DNA of 64,000 nucleotides from CAVTPD01 sp963736575 (GCA_963736575.1 CAVTPD010000001.1:1-64000); one strand, 5' to 3'. Counted from the first letter of the stretch, positions 29,783 through 39,280 are shown. Numbers and translations are program-made. The notes: generated by a model not told the origin, from the letters alone.

Positions 29783-31069
29783 TCAAATTTTCGAAATTGC
29801 CGCTTCGAACACTTCAAGAGTCTCGTCGATATCATCTTCAGAGTGAGCGAGCGATAGGAAGCCGGTTTCGTAAGGGGAGGGGGCAAGGTAGACTCCGCGA
29901 TCCAAGCATCCCCAGAAGAACTTTTTAAAGATGGACATGTCCTGCTTCATCACGTCATCGACATTGCGTATTTCACGGTCCGTGAAGTAGAGGCAGAACA
30001 TGGAGCCGACGCGGTTGATGCTGTGTGGAATGCCTTTTGCGGACATGAGAGTAGAGAGTCCTTTTTCAAAATGGGAGCCGAGTTGGTCCAAGCGGGCGAA
30101 GCCATCGGGGGTTCCGGATGAAAGTTCCTTGAGCTGAGCGAGGCCTGCGGCCATGGCGAGCGGGTTCCCCGAGAGGGTGCCCGCCTGATAGACAGGGCCG
30201 ATTGGCGCAACCATGTCCATTATGTCCGCACGGCCGCCAAAGGCTCCAACCGGTAAGCCGCCGCCGATGACTTTTCCGAAGCAGGAAAGGTCAGGGTTGA
30301 GGTTTTCAAGGCCTTGGACGCCTGCTTTGCCCAAACGAAACCCGGTCATAACTTCGTCAAAAATAAGTAAGGCACCGAATTTCTTTGTGATCGAGGAAAG
30401 CAAATCTAGGTAGCCAGGTTGTGGAAAGACCAGGCCGGCGTTGGCGGGGTATGATTCCACGATAATTGCGGCGATTTCCTCACCCTTGTCCTCGAACACC
30501 TTGGTAAGGGCATCAACGTCGTTGTAGGGCAAAACAATCGTTTTTTCCGCAAATGCCTTCGGGACTCCTGCGGAATCCGGCTCGCCGTGGGTGAGCGCTC
30601 CAGAACCTGCAGCGACAAGGAGCGAGTCCGAATGTCCGTGATAGCAGCCGTCGAACTTGATGATGTAGTCGCGCTTTGTGAAACCCCTTGCAAGGCGGAT
30701 GGCTGACATGGTGGCCTCGGTCCCGGAAGATGTCATCCTGACCTTCTCGACAGACGGAACCCATTCACAAATGATTTTCGCCATATCCACCTCGAAAGGA
30801 TTCGGAATCCCAAATGAGATGCCATCTTTGGCGACCTGATGGATCGTATTGGTGATGGCAACCGGGGCGTGACCGAGAATATTGGGCCCCCAGGATCCGA
30901 TGTAGTCGATGTATGTTTTCCCATCGATATCAGTGATGCGACAGCCTTTGGCTCGGCGCACGAAAAACGGTTCGCCATCGACGTTCTTGAAAGCGCGCAC
31001 CGGTGAATTCACGCCACCGGGAATGTATTGCTTGGCGACTGTAAATAGCTTGGAGGAGAGATTGGCCAT
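29783..31069 (-). CDS. hemL: Glutamate-1-semialdehyde 2,1-aminomutase
   Basis: PLP enzyme that converts glutamate-1-semialdehyde to 5-aminolevulinate, the last step of the C5 route to heme. Motifs: PGGVNSPVRAF near the start, SSGTEATMSAIRLARG and FDGCYHGHSD (cofactor phosphate and gating loop), FDEVMTGFR (Asp that contacts the pyridine nitrogen) and GKVIGGGLPVGAF (Schiff-base lysine). 428 residues from ATG 31069, the standard length; an upstream ATG at 31105 would add 12 untypical residues. The frame is intact. Divergent from the VC0807-like gene. Confidence 0.95.
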   Translation of the reverse strand: MANLSSKLFTVAKQYIPGGVNSPVRAFKNVDGEPFFVRRAKGCRITDIDGKTYIDYIGSWGPNILGHAPVAITNTIHQVAKDGISFGIPNPFEVDMAKIICEWVPSVEKVRMTSSGTEATMSAIRLARGFTKRDYIIKFDGCYHGHSDSLLVAAGSGALTHGEPDSAGVPKAFAEKTIVLPYNDVDALTKVFEDKGEEIAAIIVESYPANAGLVFPQPGYLDLLSSITKKFGALLIFDEVMTGFRLGKAGVQGLENLNPDLSCFGKVIGGGLPVGAFGGRADIMDMVAPIGPVYQAGTLSGNPLAMAAGLAQLKELSSGTPDGFARLDQLGSHFEKGLSTLMSAKGIPHSINRVGSMFCLYFTDREIRNVDDVMKQDMSIFKKFFWGCLDRGVYLAPSPYETGFLSLAHSEDDIDETLEVFEAAISKI

Positions 31070-31182
31070 GTGGGCACACTTTAAATTCCAAAGCTCATAC
31101 TTCAAGAAAGAGTGGATTTGGATGGTCGGATTGGGCTTTCATCGCGAGGCGTGTGTGTATTGGATGCCGCCCGGAAATTTTT

Positions 31183-31971
31183 ATGACGACCGAAAAAAAC
31201 GTGCCAAAGCCAGCGCAGGAAAACCCCTTGGCGAATATCCTGATAAACGTGCTTATCCCTGTGCTTGCCCTAAGCTATCTGAGCAAGGACCCGGCCATTC
31301 AGGAAATGCTGGGAAAGAATGTGAAGGCATGGCACATCGGGCCGGTGAAAGCGCTGATCGTCGCGCTGGCGTTTCCAATTTGCTACGGGATCTGGTTTTT
31401 CGCGAAAACGAAAAAGATGAATTTCTTCTCGGGGCTCGGCCTGTTCTCCGTGCTTTTGACTGGCGGGCTCACCCTCTTTCTCTGGAATGAGGATGGAACG
31501 GTGAAGGAGCATGCGGCGGTCCTTTTCGGCCTCAAGGAGGCCTCCATTCCATTTGTTCTTGGCCTCGCAATCATCGCCTCGCATTGGTCAAAAACTCCGC
31601 TTCTACGGACGTTTCTCTATTCCGATGCGATTTTCGACATCAACAAAATCGAAAGGAAGGTCTCGGAGCTGGGAAAACGTGATGAATACCAGAAGGTTTT
31701 GCTAAATGCTACCGTTCTGTTCTCTGCGTCATTTTTCCTCAGCACTCTGATGAACTTTGGCTTGGCGATGTATTTCCTCGGCGATCTCGATCACGCGGCC
31801 GCCAATGCGAGGGAATTATACAACTCGAAGGTGGCGAAAGTCACCGGTTGGGGCTTTGCAGTGATCGGCGTGCCGATCATGGCATTCCTCTTTTTTACGC
31901 TGAAGAAACTTTTGGGGGGGTTGCGCGATCTGACTGGTCTCGGTGATGATGAGCTGATGATGCCGAGATAG
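31183..31971 (+). CDS. VC0807-like multi-spanning membrane protein
   Basis: 262 residues with about six membrane segments. It begins MTTEKNVPKPAQ, then NILINVLIPVLALSYL. ALAFPICYGIWFF and a GLHLKEA-like motif, FGLKEASIPFVLGLAI, match the VC0807 family (intracellular septation protein A-like architecture), as does SHWSKTPLL. The segment between the fourth and fifth helices is charged (KIERKVSELGKRDEY). Function is unknown; the family is sometimes proposed to be a transporter. Ends just before a bidirectional terminator. Confidence 0.65.
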   Translation: MTTEKNVPKPAQENPLANILINVLIPVLALSYLSKDPAIQEMLGKNVKAWHIGPVKALIVALAFPICYGIWFFAKTKKMNFFSGLGLFSVLLTGGLTLFLWNEDGTVKEHAAVLFGLKEASIPFVLGLAIIASHWSKTPLLRTFLYSDAIFDINKIERKVSELGKRDEYQKVLLNATVLFSASFFLSTLMNFGLAMYFLGDLDHAAANARELYNSKVAKVTGWGFAVIGVPIMAFLFFTLKKLLGGLRDLTGLGDDELMMPR

Positions 31972-31986
31972 AGTGACAAAAAAATC

Positions 31987-32005
31987 CCGGGGTTTGAGAC
32001 CCCGG
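31987..32005. terminator. Bidirectional intrinsic terminator
   Basis: Seven-base perfect stem CCGGGGT/ACCCCGG with a five-base loop, flanked by A7 on the left (T run for the minus strand) and TATCTTTT on the right. It serves both the VC0807-like gene (plus) and phhB (minus). Confidence 0.8.
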
Positions 32006-32032
32006 TATCTTTTCTGAGCGGCCCCGCACCGA

Positions 32033-32317
32033 TCAATCAACGAGGTTGTCGATGCGCTGGGCAAGCTGGATGTCGAGATCGGTAACTCCGCCCACATCGT
32101 GAGTGGTAAGTTTCAAGGTCACCTTGATATGCTTGATTGTAATGTCCGGGTGGTGCTGGGCTTCATCGGCGATTTCCCCGACGTTGTTGACAAAATCAAT
32201 CCCGTCCATGAACTCCTCGAACTCGAACACGCGGACGATGAATTTTTTCTCTATTTCCCATTCGGGGCATTTCTTGAGGGCGCTGGTGAGTTCGTCATCT
32301 TCTAGCAGGTCGGACAT
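32033..32317 (-). CDS. phhB: Pterin-4a-carbinolamine dehydratase
   Basis: 94 residues. It dehydrates 4a-hydroxytetrahydropterin to quinonoid dihydropterin, recycling the cofactor of aromatic amino-acid hydroxylases. The signature ADEAQHHPDI contains the active-site histidines, and LTTHDVGGVTDLD supplies the third histidine and aspartate. A longer upstream frame exists but ATG 32317 (MSDLLEDDEL) gives the normal family length. No phenylalanine hydroxylase gene is in the window, so the physiological partner may be elsewhere or the protein may serve molybdopterin metabolism. Confidence 0.9.
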   Translation of the reverse strand: MSDLLEDDELTSALKKCPEWEIEKKFIVRVFEFEEFMDGIDFVNNVGEIADEAQHHPDITIKHIKVTLKLTTHDVGGVTDLDIQLAQRIDNLVD

Positions 32318-32487
32318 GGTGTTAGGGGAGTTCGTTTGAATCGTTCGCCGAAAGATTGGACGGATGCTTTCCGGGTTGGCAAGCCCGTCTTTAAAGTTTC
32401 TCAAAAAAGCGCTGCAGGAGGGATAGAAACTGGGGAAATCCGGCGAAGGAAAGGTTGCAATGGGAGGAATCGATGGGAGGCTGCGGC

Positions 32488-32928
32488 ATGAAAACCATCG
32501 TCCTTTACGCATGCGCATTCGCTGCCGCTCTCTTTGGGGTCTCGTGTGCGCCATCGACTCCGGAATCCCGGATCTATGAAAGCCCTTCGGCCTTCGAGGC
32601 TTTGAGCGCGAAACAGAAAGAGCTGGTGAAACGTGGCGAAATTTCCAAGGGGATGGGAAAGGATGTGGTCGCCCTGGCATGGGGCAGTCCTTCACGTGCG
32701 GTGGATGGATTGCGGGATGGGAAAAATATGGAGCGATGGGAATACCAGGGGCAGCGCCCGGTCGTTACCAATAATTTTTTCGGTGGTTACAGCTCCGGCT
32801 ATTACGGTAGCTACCGCTACGCTGGTTTGGGTGGCGGATTTGGTCCAAATGTTACCTACGTGCCTTATCGCAAGAGCGTGGTCTGGTTTATCAACGGCAG
32901 AGTGGATGAGTGGGAAAGTGAGAGATAA
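32488..32928 (+). CDS. Lipoprotein, SmpA/OmlA-like
   Basis: 146 residues. Start at 32488 yields MKTIVLYACAFAAALFGVSC with the lipobox FGVSC. The mature part has KGMGKDVVALAWGSPSRA and MERWEYQG, which follow the pattern of small SmpA/BamE-like domains (G-x-V-x-x-x-G-x-P...W-x-Y). A Gly/Tyr-rich stretch (SSGYYGSYRYAGLGGG) precedes the end. Likely attached to the outer membrane. It is 66 bases upstream of the L,D-transpeptidase gene, in the same direction. Confidence 0.7.
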   Translation: MKTIVLYACAFAAALFGVSCAPSTPESRIYESPSAFEALSAKQKELVKRGEISKGMGKDVVALAWGSPSRAVDGLRDGKNMERWEYQGQRPVVTNNFFGGYSSGYYGSYRYAGLGGGFGPNVTYVPYRKSVVWFINGRVDEWESER

Positions 32929-32994
32929 GGGTCTTCCACGGAGAGATCTTGCTTTTCGTAACACTCCGACCATTGTCCCGGTCGATACTAATTC

Positions 32995-33672
32995 ATGAAA
33001 AACAAAATCTTCGTTCCGGCCGTTCTCTGCCTTGCCGTGGCAATCGTGTTTCCGTCATGTTCGATGAACAAAGCTGGTGGTGGGTTGAGCTCCTATCAGG
33101 CATATGACCGTCCGGCCAAACTGCCGAAAAATCCGTCCGCAGTCCGGGTGAAAGTTTCGCTGAGCAAACAGCGGACCTATGTGATGGAGGGCAATGAGAT
33201 GCTGATGGTGATGCCAGTCGCTGTCGGTGCACCGTCGACTCCGACTCCGACAGGCACCTTCCGAATTTTTGAGAAAGAAGCGCAGCACCGTGCGAATACC
33301 CATGGCTATGCCAAAAGCGGAAACCAGGTAAAGCAGACCTACCTTCGGAACAAGCCCTCGGGCTGGGATTTCCGTGGGACGCCAATGCCATACTGGTGTG
33401 AATTCAAGCCAGCTTACGGATTTCACACAGGTTGGATCAAGCACACTCCGTGCACCCATGGCTGCATAAGGATGCACGAAAATCTGGCTCCAAAATTCTA
33501 CAAACTTGTGTCCGTTGGCACGCCTGTGAGCATTTCATATAGCCAACCCGAAGATGCGGAATTTTCAAACATACCGCTTCCGCCGGATTCCGGACCGCTT
33601 CCTGATTATCCCGTGATGGATTACTTCGGTGACGGGTATTTCAGTCGGCATCTACCTCCGAAGTTTGATTAG
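32995..33672 (+). CDS. L,D-transpeptidase (YkuD) lipoprotein
   Basis: 225 residues. Lipoprotein signal with FPSC at residues 19-22. The YkuD domain follows (VKVSLSKQRTYVMEG, then ending before residue 180) with active-site block HTPCTHGCIRMHE containing the catalytic His-x-Cys-x-x-Arg. Such enzymes form 3-3 cross-links in peptidoglycan or attach proteins to it. The C-terminal 45 residues are proline-rich. No LysM or other cell-wall anchor is present. It likely acts in the periplasm, attached to a membrane. Confidence 0.9.
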   Translation: MKNKIFVPAVLCLAVAIVFPSCSMNKAGGGLSSYQAYDRPAKLPKNPSAVRVKVSLSKQRTYVMEGNEMLMVMPVAVGAPSTPTPTGTFRIFEKEAQHRANTHGYAKSGNQVKQTYLRNKPSGWDFRGTPMPYWCEFKPAYGFHTGWIKHTPCTHGCIRMHENLAPKFYKLVSVGTPVSISYSQPEDAEFSNIPLPPDSGPLPDYPVMDYFGDGYFSRHLPPKFD

Positions 33673-33807
33673 GGCCGCACGTCCAAGGGTCGTTTGAATT
33701 CAATTTAGTCAGATTCCGATTGCCTTCGTTTGCTTCAAGGGTTCCTGAAAAATTTGGAATCCTCTTGCATCCACGGGGGATCGGATGCCTTGTCTGTGGA
33801 TTGAATT

Positions 33808-34683
33808 ATGAGGAAATTTTCTGAAATCCTGACCCATCCGGGCAGTTCGCATAAGGATGAGTTTTTAGCCTGCTGTCTCTTGGTGGCAGTGCACGAGGCG
33901 CCCATCGTAAGGCGTGAGCCGAAGCCTTCGGATTTGGACAACCCTGATCTTGCCGTAGTCGATGTCGGTGGTGAACACAACCCGGAGCGCGGGAACTTCG
34001 ATCATCATCAGTTTCCGCGTGACCATCCGCCCACATGTTCGCTGAGCTTGGTTCTGATGGATATGGGTCTGTATGAAGACGCGCGGCAATACTGCGATTG
34101 GCTAGAGGTTGCTGAATGGTTCGATACAAGGGGTCCGCAGGAAACGGCAGCATGGCTCGGCGTGGAAAGGGAGTTGCTTGCGAAACTCAACTCGACCGTC
34201 GATCTGACTCTCCTACGGAGATTCGCTGGCATGTCGGAGATCTCCCCCGGCGAGCCGATGTGGGAAGTGATGAAATGGGTCGGTGGGGATCTGATCGGTT
34301 ATCTCAAATCACTTCGTGAGAAGCTCAATGAGATTGAGAAATCCAGTGAGATTTGGGAAATCGAGCATCCGGCGGAAAATTTCCGCGTTCTGTTCCTACC
34401 GAGGAGTGCGAACATTTCCGAGGATGCTTCCGCAGGTCTAGCGAGGTATGCGGGCAATCTCCCCGATGATAAAAAAGTTGTGGCGATGGTGTATCCGGAC
34501 AGGCGTGGATCCGGATTCGCGCTATCCCGTTTCAATGATCACCTCGGTTTCGATTTTACCCGTGTCGGCGATGAGGCGGACGTCCATTTTGCCCACGCGA
34601 GAGGTTTTGTCGCGAAATCGTCGGCGACCGATCCGGAGCGTATACGAGATCTGCTGGCAAAAAGCTGGCAACCGATCGCCTGA
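33808..34683 (+). CDS. MYG1 family protein (UPF0160, DHH-like)
   Basis: 291 residues. LTHPGSSHKDEFLACC near the start, LAVVDVGG and NFDHHQFP are the metal-binding motifs of the MYG1 family, related to DHH phosphoesterases. Eukaryotic MYG1 is a 3'-5' RNA exonuclease; the activity of bacterial members is not established. The ending is PERIRDLLAKSW. Convergent with the BatA-domain gene (stop codons 17 bases apart). Confidence 0.85.
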   Translation: MRKFSEILTHPGSSHKDEFLACCLLVAVHEAPIVRREPKPSDLDNPDLAVVDVGGEHNPERGNFDHHQFPRDHPPTCSLSLVLMDMGLYEDARQYCDWLEVAEWFDTRGPQETAAWLGVERELLAKLNSTVDLTLLRRFAGMSEISPGEPMWEVMKWVGGDLIGYLKSLREKLNEIEKSSEIWEIEHPAENFRVLFLPRSANISEDASAGLARYAGNLPDDKKVVAMVYPDRRGSGFALSRFNDHLGFDFTRVGDEADVHFAHARGFVAKSSATDPERIRDLLAKSWQPIA

Positions 34684-34700
34684 GCGTCCCCTGATATCCT

Positions 34701-36683
34701 TCAGCCCACCGTGCGAAAACTTCGGGCCGGAGCTGCCGGGTCTTCTTTCGATTTCTTCGGAAGGCACAGGAGAGCTTCGCTGATCAGGAAAAAAAGAACG
34801 GCGATTAGAAACGCCCGCCACATGTCAGTCGAGAGCGATGGGTCGGAAGCTTGCCCGGCTTGATCAAGCAAGCGATAACCTGTTCCTTCCAGCATAGTAT
34901 CAAGCTCCGCTTTTTCAGCGACTTGCAGATCGTCCTCCTCAAGGGGACGATTGATCGCAACGGTGCGGTCCGCAAAACGGTAAACACCTGCGTCCGCATC
35001 GGTGGAGTCGGATGAGAAATCATCCACACGTGTTCGCGCACCTCCCGCCGTTGTTTCCGATTCGTCAGAACCAACTTCGGCAAGGTAGGATGAATCGAAG
35101 CGGTCGGCTCCAATTGCAAGGATGCGCTGGAGAGTGGGTAACATGACGTCCGCGTCGCCGAGATTCGACCACGTGTAGTCCGGAATGCTGCCGATAAACC
35201 AGAGAGTTCCTCTATCTACTATTTTCCTAGTAATGAACGCTTCGCCGTCTTCCCAGCGGGCAAGGACGGCCGCATCGCCTTCCGGAACCGCGCGTTTGAT
35301 GGCGCGTAGCCGTTCAGCCGGAATAGGGGTCCCGTCGATTCCATCGCGGAGCGGACCATCGGATTTGTTCCATTCGCCAAGAATGAAGAATTTGCCCGTT
35401 TCCGCTATGGATACAGGGTTCCATTTCATGCCGGAAAATTCTTCAGCTGAGGCGGAAGGAGAGGGAAGGATTACGAGTTGCCCACCGTTGCTGAGAAACG
35501 TTGAAAGGATTCCGGCGTTCGAATCATCCGGCAACGGGGCAGCCCACAGGATCATCGCCGCATCAGATATGGCTGTGCTGCCGAAGGCTGCGGGATCGAT
35601 ACGTTCGGCTGTTTGCTTTTCAAATCCAGGAGGGGCAGCGGACAGAGCAAGATAATCAGCCGCTTCGCCAGCTGGCGCCACAACGAGAGTTCTGACCGGG
35701 CGGGCAGGGCCGTATGCGAAGAAAACCGAGTTGTCGCGCGGGTTGCCGTCGGCCGGTATGGAAAGCCAGCCGTGTCCGGATTCCTTCTCATCGGAAATCC
35801 TGATTCGTTTTTGAAACGCGAGCGATTGTCCGGGCAGCGTCACGGTATCCGTGCTGCGCGTGCCCCCGAGGCTTGTGGTCACCGGAAGCGATAGTGCACC
35901 GCGGCTTTCTTCTGAGCGGAGAAGCTCGAGGTCAAGGACGAGTCCGTCTGCCGTCCGGCGTGTTCCAAGCAAACGGAGGGAGGAGTTTGGCGCATTGCTC
36001 CCGGAAAGCGACAACACGCGCACCGCAGGCTTTTGCTGCAAGGAGGAAAGGCTTGCCCGGACCGCAGTCCAGCGTTCGTCACCCGGCAGCCAGTTGGATG
36101 CTTGCAAATCGGATGCGAGCCAGATTTCCGAGCGCCCGGTGGAGCCGGAAAGCACCTCGACCGCGGTTGTCATAAGGGTGGGGAAATCGGCCGAGGAATC
36201 GGTGGCGGAAGTGGCCGAAAGGTCCGCGAGGACATCTGGAGAGGGTATTTCCTGCGGCTTGCCGGTCGCGCTGTCGATCAGGACGAGACGCGGGCTTCCG
36301 AGGTCCGCCATCGCATCGCGAACTTTCTGTAGCACGATTTCGCGCTTCGCCGCTTGGCCGTCATTGGAGCGGAGCTCCATCGATGCGCTGCGATCAAGGA
36401 CAAGAACTACTGTATCTATCGTACCGGCACCCCAGCCAAGGAGGCCTGATACAACCGGGCGCGCTGCCGCAAACGCAAGTGCGGCGATGCCTAGTGCGCG
36501 GCAGGTCAGGATCAGGATGTGACGGAGTTTTTTCTTACCACGGGATTCCCGGGTTGCCTTGAGCAGGAACTGCATGGCAGCCCACTGAACGGTCTTGTGA
36601 CGACGCTTGTTCAGCAGGTGAATGATCACCGGGACGCTTGCGGCGGCGAGAAACCAGAGGAGAAAGGGTGAGAGAAAGGTCAT
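34701..36683 (-). CDS. BatA/VWA-domain membrane protein
   Basis: 660 residues. The N-terminal aerotolerance-regulator (BatA) helix pair contains LSPFLLWFLAAASVPVIIHLLNKRRHK and a second helix (residues 54-80). A von Willebrand A domain follows with the MIDAS motif LDRSASM and downstream threonine region. The rest (about 330-600) is a class I glutamine-amidotransferase-like region with SNGGQLVILPS, and the protein ends with one membrane span (AFLIAVLFFLISEALLCL). It is the third gene of a moxR-DUF58-BatA operon; the start overlaps the DUF58 stop by one base. Such operons are thought to form periplasm-facing chaperone or metal-insertion systems. Confidence 0.85.
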   Translation of the reverse strand: MTFLSPFLLWFLAAASVPVIIHLLNKRRHKTVQWAAMQFLLKATRESRGKKKLRHILILTCRALGIAALAFAAARPVVSGLLGWGAGTIDTVVLVLDRSASMELRSNDGQAAKREIVLQKVRDAMADLGSPRLVLIDSATGKPQEIPSPDVLADLSATSATDSSADFPTLMTTAVEVLSGSTGRSEIWLASDLQASNWLPGDERWTAVRASLSSLQQKPAVRVLSLSGSNAPNSSLRLLGTRRTADGLVLDLELLRSEESRGALSLPVTTSLGGTRSTDTVTLPGQSLAFQKRIRISDEKESGHGWLSIPADGNPRDNSVFFAYGPARPVRTLVVAPAGEAADYLALSAAPPGFEKQTAERIDPAAFGSTAISDAAMILWAAPLPDDSNAGILSTFLSNGGQLVILPSPSASAEEFSGMKWNPVSIAETGKFFILGEWNKSDGPLRDGIDGTPIPAERLRAIKRAVPEGDAAVLARWEDGEAFITRKIVDRGTLWFIGSIPDYTWSNLGDADVMLPTLQRILAIGADRFDSSYLAEVGSDESETTAGGARTRVDDFSSDSTDADAGVYRFADRTVAINRPLEEDDLQVAEKAELDTMLEGTGYRLLDQAGQASDPSLSTDMWRAFLIAVLFFLISEALLCLPKKSKEDPAAPARSFRTVG

Positions 36684-37597
36684 CAGCGCTTTGCCTTAGG
36701 CACTCTGGAGGTGAGGAACTCGCGGAGAAGCGGCTCCAAGGGCGTGTCGGTCGTGACCAGTTGGTAATCGGCCGCCGCGTCATGTGCCTTCTCGCGGACG
36801 TTTTTCAAAAACTCCTTGAGCGCGTCCTGATATTCGTCGGCAATCAGATTTGGCTCTGCAACGATCGCAGTCCCGTCCTCGAGATCGACGAAGCGATGCG
36901 GGCGGTCGAACTGGAAGCCGATCTCCTGTGGGTCCATGAGATGGAAAAGTGAAATATCATGTTTTCGGTAGCGGAGGTGTTGAAGGGCCTCCGATAGCTC
37001 CGAAGTGTCGGTGAAAAAATCGGAGAGAATAACGACAAATGCGCGTTGGCCTATTTTTTCGGCAATGGTGTGCAGGGCAGGTATGAGGCCCGTTTCCCCG
37101 GATGGTTGGACGTCTTCGATCGTTGTGAAAAATCTCTCGAGGTGTGCGGCTCGCCGGGAGGGCGGGACTTCAAGATGAAGCTTGTCTGTGCAGATCGAGA
37201 GACCCGCGGAGTCGCCCTGGTTGACCAGGAGATAGGCAAGCGAAGCGGCTATGCGACGGGCGTATTCGATTTTCGCTGCCTGCCCGGGACTATGGAAATT
37301 CATCGATCCGGACGCATCGATCACGAAGTAGGCGCGGAGGTTGGTGTCCGCCTCAAATTCCTTAATGTAAAACCGGTCGGAGCGAGCGAATGCTTTCCAA
37401 TCCAGACGGCGCGTATCATCTCCCGGCACGTATTTCCGGTATTCAGCGAACTCGACCGAAGAGCCTCGGTGCGGAGAACGGTGCTTGCCGGCGACATTGC
37501 CCATCATGGGCACCCGGGACTCTATAGGCAGTGAGCCGAGACGGGAGAGGAGGTCGCTATCGATGAATGTGTGGGCGGACATAGCGCTTCGGATCAA
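36683..37597 (-). CDS. DUF58 protein (BatB-type VWA-like)
   Basis: 304 residues. GDDTRRLDWKAFARSDRFYIKEFE is the DUF58 signature (R-x-x-D-W), followed by a von Willebrand-like fold with DASGSMNF as a MIDAS remnant. No membrane span is apparent, so the product is cytoplasmic. Start overlaps the moxR stop by 4 bases. In related loci the MoxR ATPase drives assembly of a partner using DUF58 and VWA proteins as adaptors. Confidence 0.88.
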   Translation of the reverse strand: MIRSAMSAHTFIDSDLLSRLGSLPIESRVPMMGNVAGKHRSPHRGSSVEFAEYRKYVPGDDTRRLDWKAFARSDRFYIKEFEADTNLRAYFVIDASGSMNFHSPGQAAKIEYARRIAASLAYLLVNQGDSAGLSICTDKLHLEVPPSRRAAHLERFFTTIEDVQPSGETGLIPALHTIAEKIGQRAFVVILSDFFTDTSELSEALQHLRYRKHDISLFHLMDPQEIGFQFDRPHRFVDLEDGTAIVAEPNLIADEYQDALKEFLKNVREKAHDAAADYQLVTTDTPLEPLLREFLTSRVPKAKR

Positions 37598-38679
37598 CTC
37601 TCCTGCATTTCGGAAATCAGTTTCTGAATGATCTTTTTGGAAGTCATGCCTTGCGATTCCGCGGCGAAGTTCGTGATGACACGATGATTAAGAACGGCGG
37701 GAGCTACAGCTTCGAGGTCCTCGAGCGATGCCATGTAGTTTCCGCGCAATGCGGCGCGCGCTTTGGCCCCAAGGATGAGATACTGCACGGCACGTGGGCC
37801 CGCTCCCCAGCCGACGGTGTCCTTGATCCATTGCGGAGATTCGGATTGGGCAGGGCGAGTCTTGCGGACGATTTCCACAGCGTAATCATAAAGGTGATCC
37901 GGAACGGGAACCCGGCGGACCAAATGCTGGAAGGCGATGATTCTTTCTCCGTCGATCAGCTTGGAAAGCGCGTGCTTGACCGCACCGGTGGTTTCACGAG
38001 CGATTCGTTTTTCCTCATCGGCGGAAGGATATTCAACCTCAATGAGAAACATGAAACGGTCCAGCTGAGCCTCTGGAAGCGGGTAGGTTCCCTCCTGTTC
38101 GATCGGATTTTGTGTGGCGAGCACAAAGAAAGGTGGCTCCAGTAGATAGGTTTTTCCGAGAACGGTGACCTTCTGCTCACCCATCGCCTCGAGCATGGCG
38201 GATTGGGTTTTGGCAGGGGCGCGGTTGATTTCATCGGCCAGAACGAGATTTGCAAAGACCGGTCCTTTTACAAACTCGAACTCGCGTTTGCCGCCGACGC
38301 CGGACTCCTGAATAATATCCGTGCCCGTGATATCGGCCGGCATCAGATCCGGAGTAAACTGGATACGGTTGAAGGAAAGGTCGAAGGTTTGTGCAACGGA
38401 AGATACGAGCAGGGTCTTGGCAAGACCGGGGACCCCCATCAGAAGCGCGTGACCTCTGGCGAAAAGGCAGATGGCCAGCTTTTCGATGACGTCATCCTGA
38501 CCGACAATTGTCTTCGCGAGTTCTGCTTTGAAGGCAGCAAAGGTTTTCCCAAGTTCGTCAATTGCCGCCACATCATCCGGAGGAAGCTGGTTCTGTGATT
38601 GCTCGGTGATGGTTTCCTCTATGTCTTCCACAGAGGCTTCTGCAGGGATTTCTTCGGGTGCTTCTGATTGGGTATCCAT
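37594..38679 (-). CDS. MoxR-type AAA+ ATPase
   Basis: 361 residues. Walker A GVPGLAKTLL, Walker B LVLADEINRAPAKTQSAML, sensor 1 FVLATQNPIEQEGTYPLPEAQLDRFMF and the AAA lid domain follow the MoxR pattern. The N-terminal 50 residues are acidic (IPAEASVEDIEETITEQ). It is the first gene of the moxR-DUF58-BatA operon. The leader before ATG 38679 has no Shine-Dalgarno sequence. Confidence 0.93.
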   Translation of the reverse strand: MDTQSEAPEEIPAEASVEDIEETITEQSQNQLPPDDVAAIDELGKTFAAFKAELAKTIVGQDDVIEKLAICLFARGHALLMGVPGLAKTLLVSSVAQTFDLSFNRIQFTPDLMPADITGTDIIQESGVGGKREFEFVKGPVFANLVLADEINRAPAKTQSAMLEAMGEQKVTVLGKTYLLEPPFFVLATQNPIEQEGTYPLPEAQLDRFMFLIEVEYPSADEEKRIARETTGAVKHALSKLIDGERIIAFQHLVRRVPVPDHLYDYAVEIVRKTRPAQSESPQWIKDTVGWGAGPRAVQYLILGAKARAALRGNYMASLEDLEAVAPAVLNHRVITNFAAESQGMTSKKIIQKLISEMQES

Positions 38680-38819
38680 TGCTAAGGTGATTCTTTGCAG
38701 AAATTAGGGGGCGTGCCCGGTTTGTCGAGTAGGGATGCGGCGAAGATCGAACTAGAGACGTGGTCGCTGGTTTTTCATAAAATTTGAGGGGTTTTCGGGT
38801 TATTTTTTCCATTTCCGGC

Positions 38820-38847
38820 TTGCCAGTGTTCCGACTTCTGCTAAATC
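38820..38847 (+). promoter_or_regulatory. Candidate promoter of the rpsM operon
   Basis: TTGCCA, a 16-base spacer and TAAATC. The -35 box matches 5 of 6, the -10 box only about half. It would give a leader of about 60 bases that contains two perfect palindromes (38852-38863 and 38890-38899). Confidence 0.4.
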
Positions 38848-38911
38848 ACCCGCCCCGCGGGGCTTTCGACAAGGTTCGGATCACCCCGCTTCACGTGAAC
38901 TACCGCAACCA

Positions 38912-39280
38912 ATGGCACGCATTTTAGGCATCGAAATCCCCAATGAGAAGCGCATCGAAGCTTCTCTCACATACATGTTCGGCATCGGCCGCCCTTCGGC
39001 GAGCCGTATCCTTGAACACGCCGGTATCGACCCGGACATCCGCACCGGACAGCTTACCGAAGACCAGCTCGTCAAGATCGCGCAAGTGATCCAGGCGGAG
39101 TCCATCATGGTCGAAGGCGATCTCCGCCGCGAGCGCGCGTCCCAGTTGAAGCGCCTTACATCCATCAACTGCTACCGTGGAATTCGTCACAAGCGCGGAC
39201 TTCCCGTCCGTGGCCAGCGTACCCGCACGAATGCGCGCACCCGCAAGGGCAAGAAGAAGACGGTTGGCGTTAAGAAGTAA
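38912..39280 (+). CDS. rpsM: 30S ribosomal protein S13
   Basis: 122 residues. It contacts 16S rRNA and the P-site tRNA. MARILGIEIPNEKRIEASL at the start, ERASQLKRLTSINCYRGIRHKRGLPVRGQRT and a basic tail (RTRKGKKKTVGVKK) identify it. First gene of a short alpha-operon fragment. The leader lacks a Shine-Dalgarno sequence; the start follows CGCAACCA. Confidence 0.97.
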   Translation: MARILGIEIPNEKRIEASLTYMFGIGRPSASRILEHAGIDPDIRTGQLTEDQLVKIAQVIQAESIMVEGDLRRERASQLKRLTSINCYRGIRHKRGLPVRGQRTRTNARTRKGKKKTVGVKK

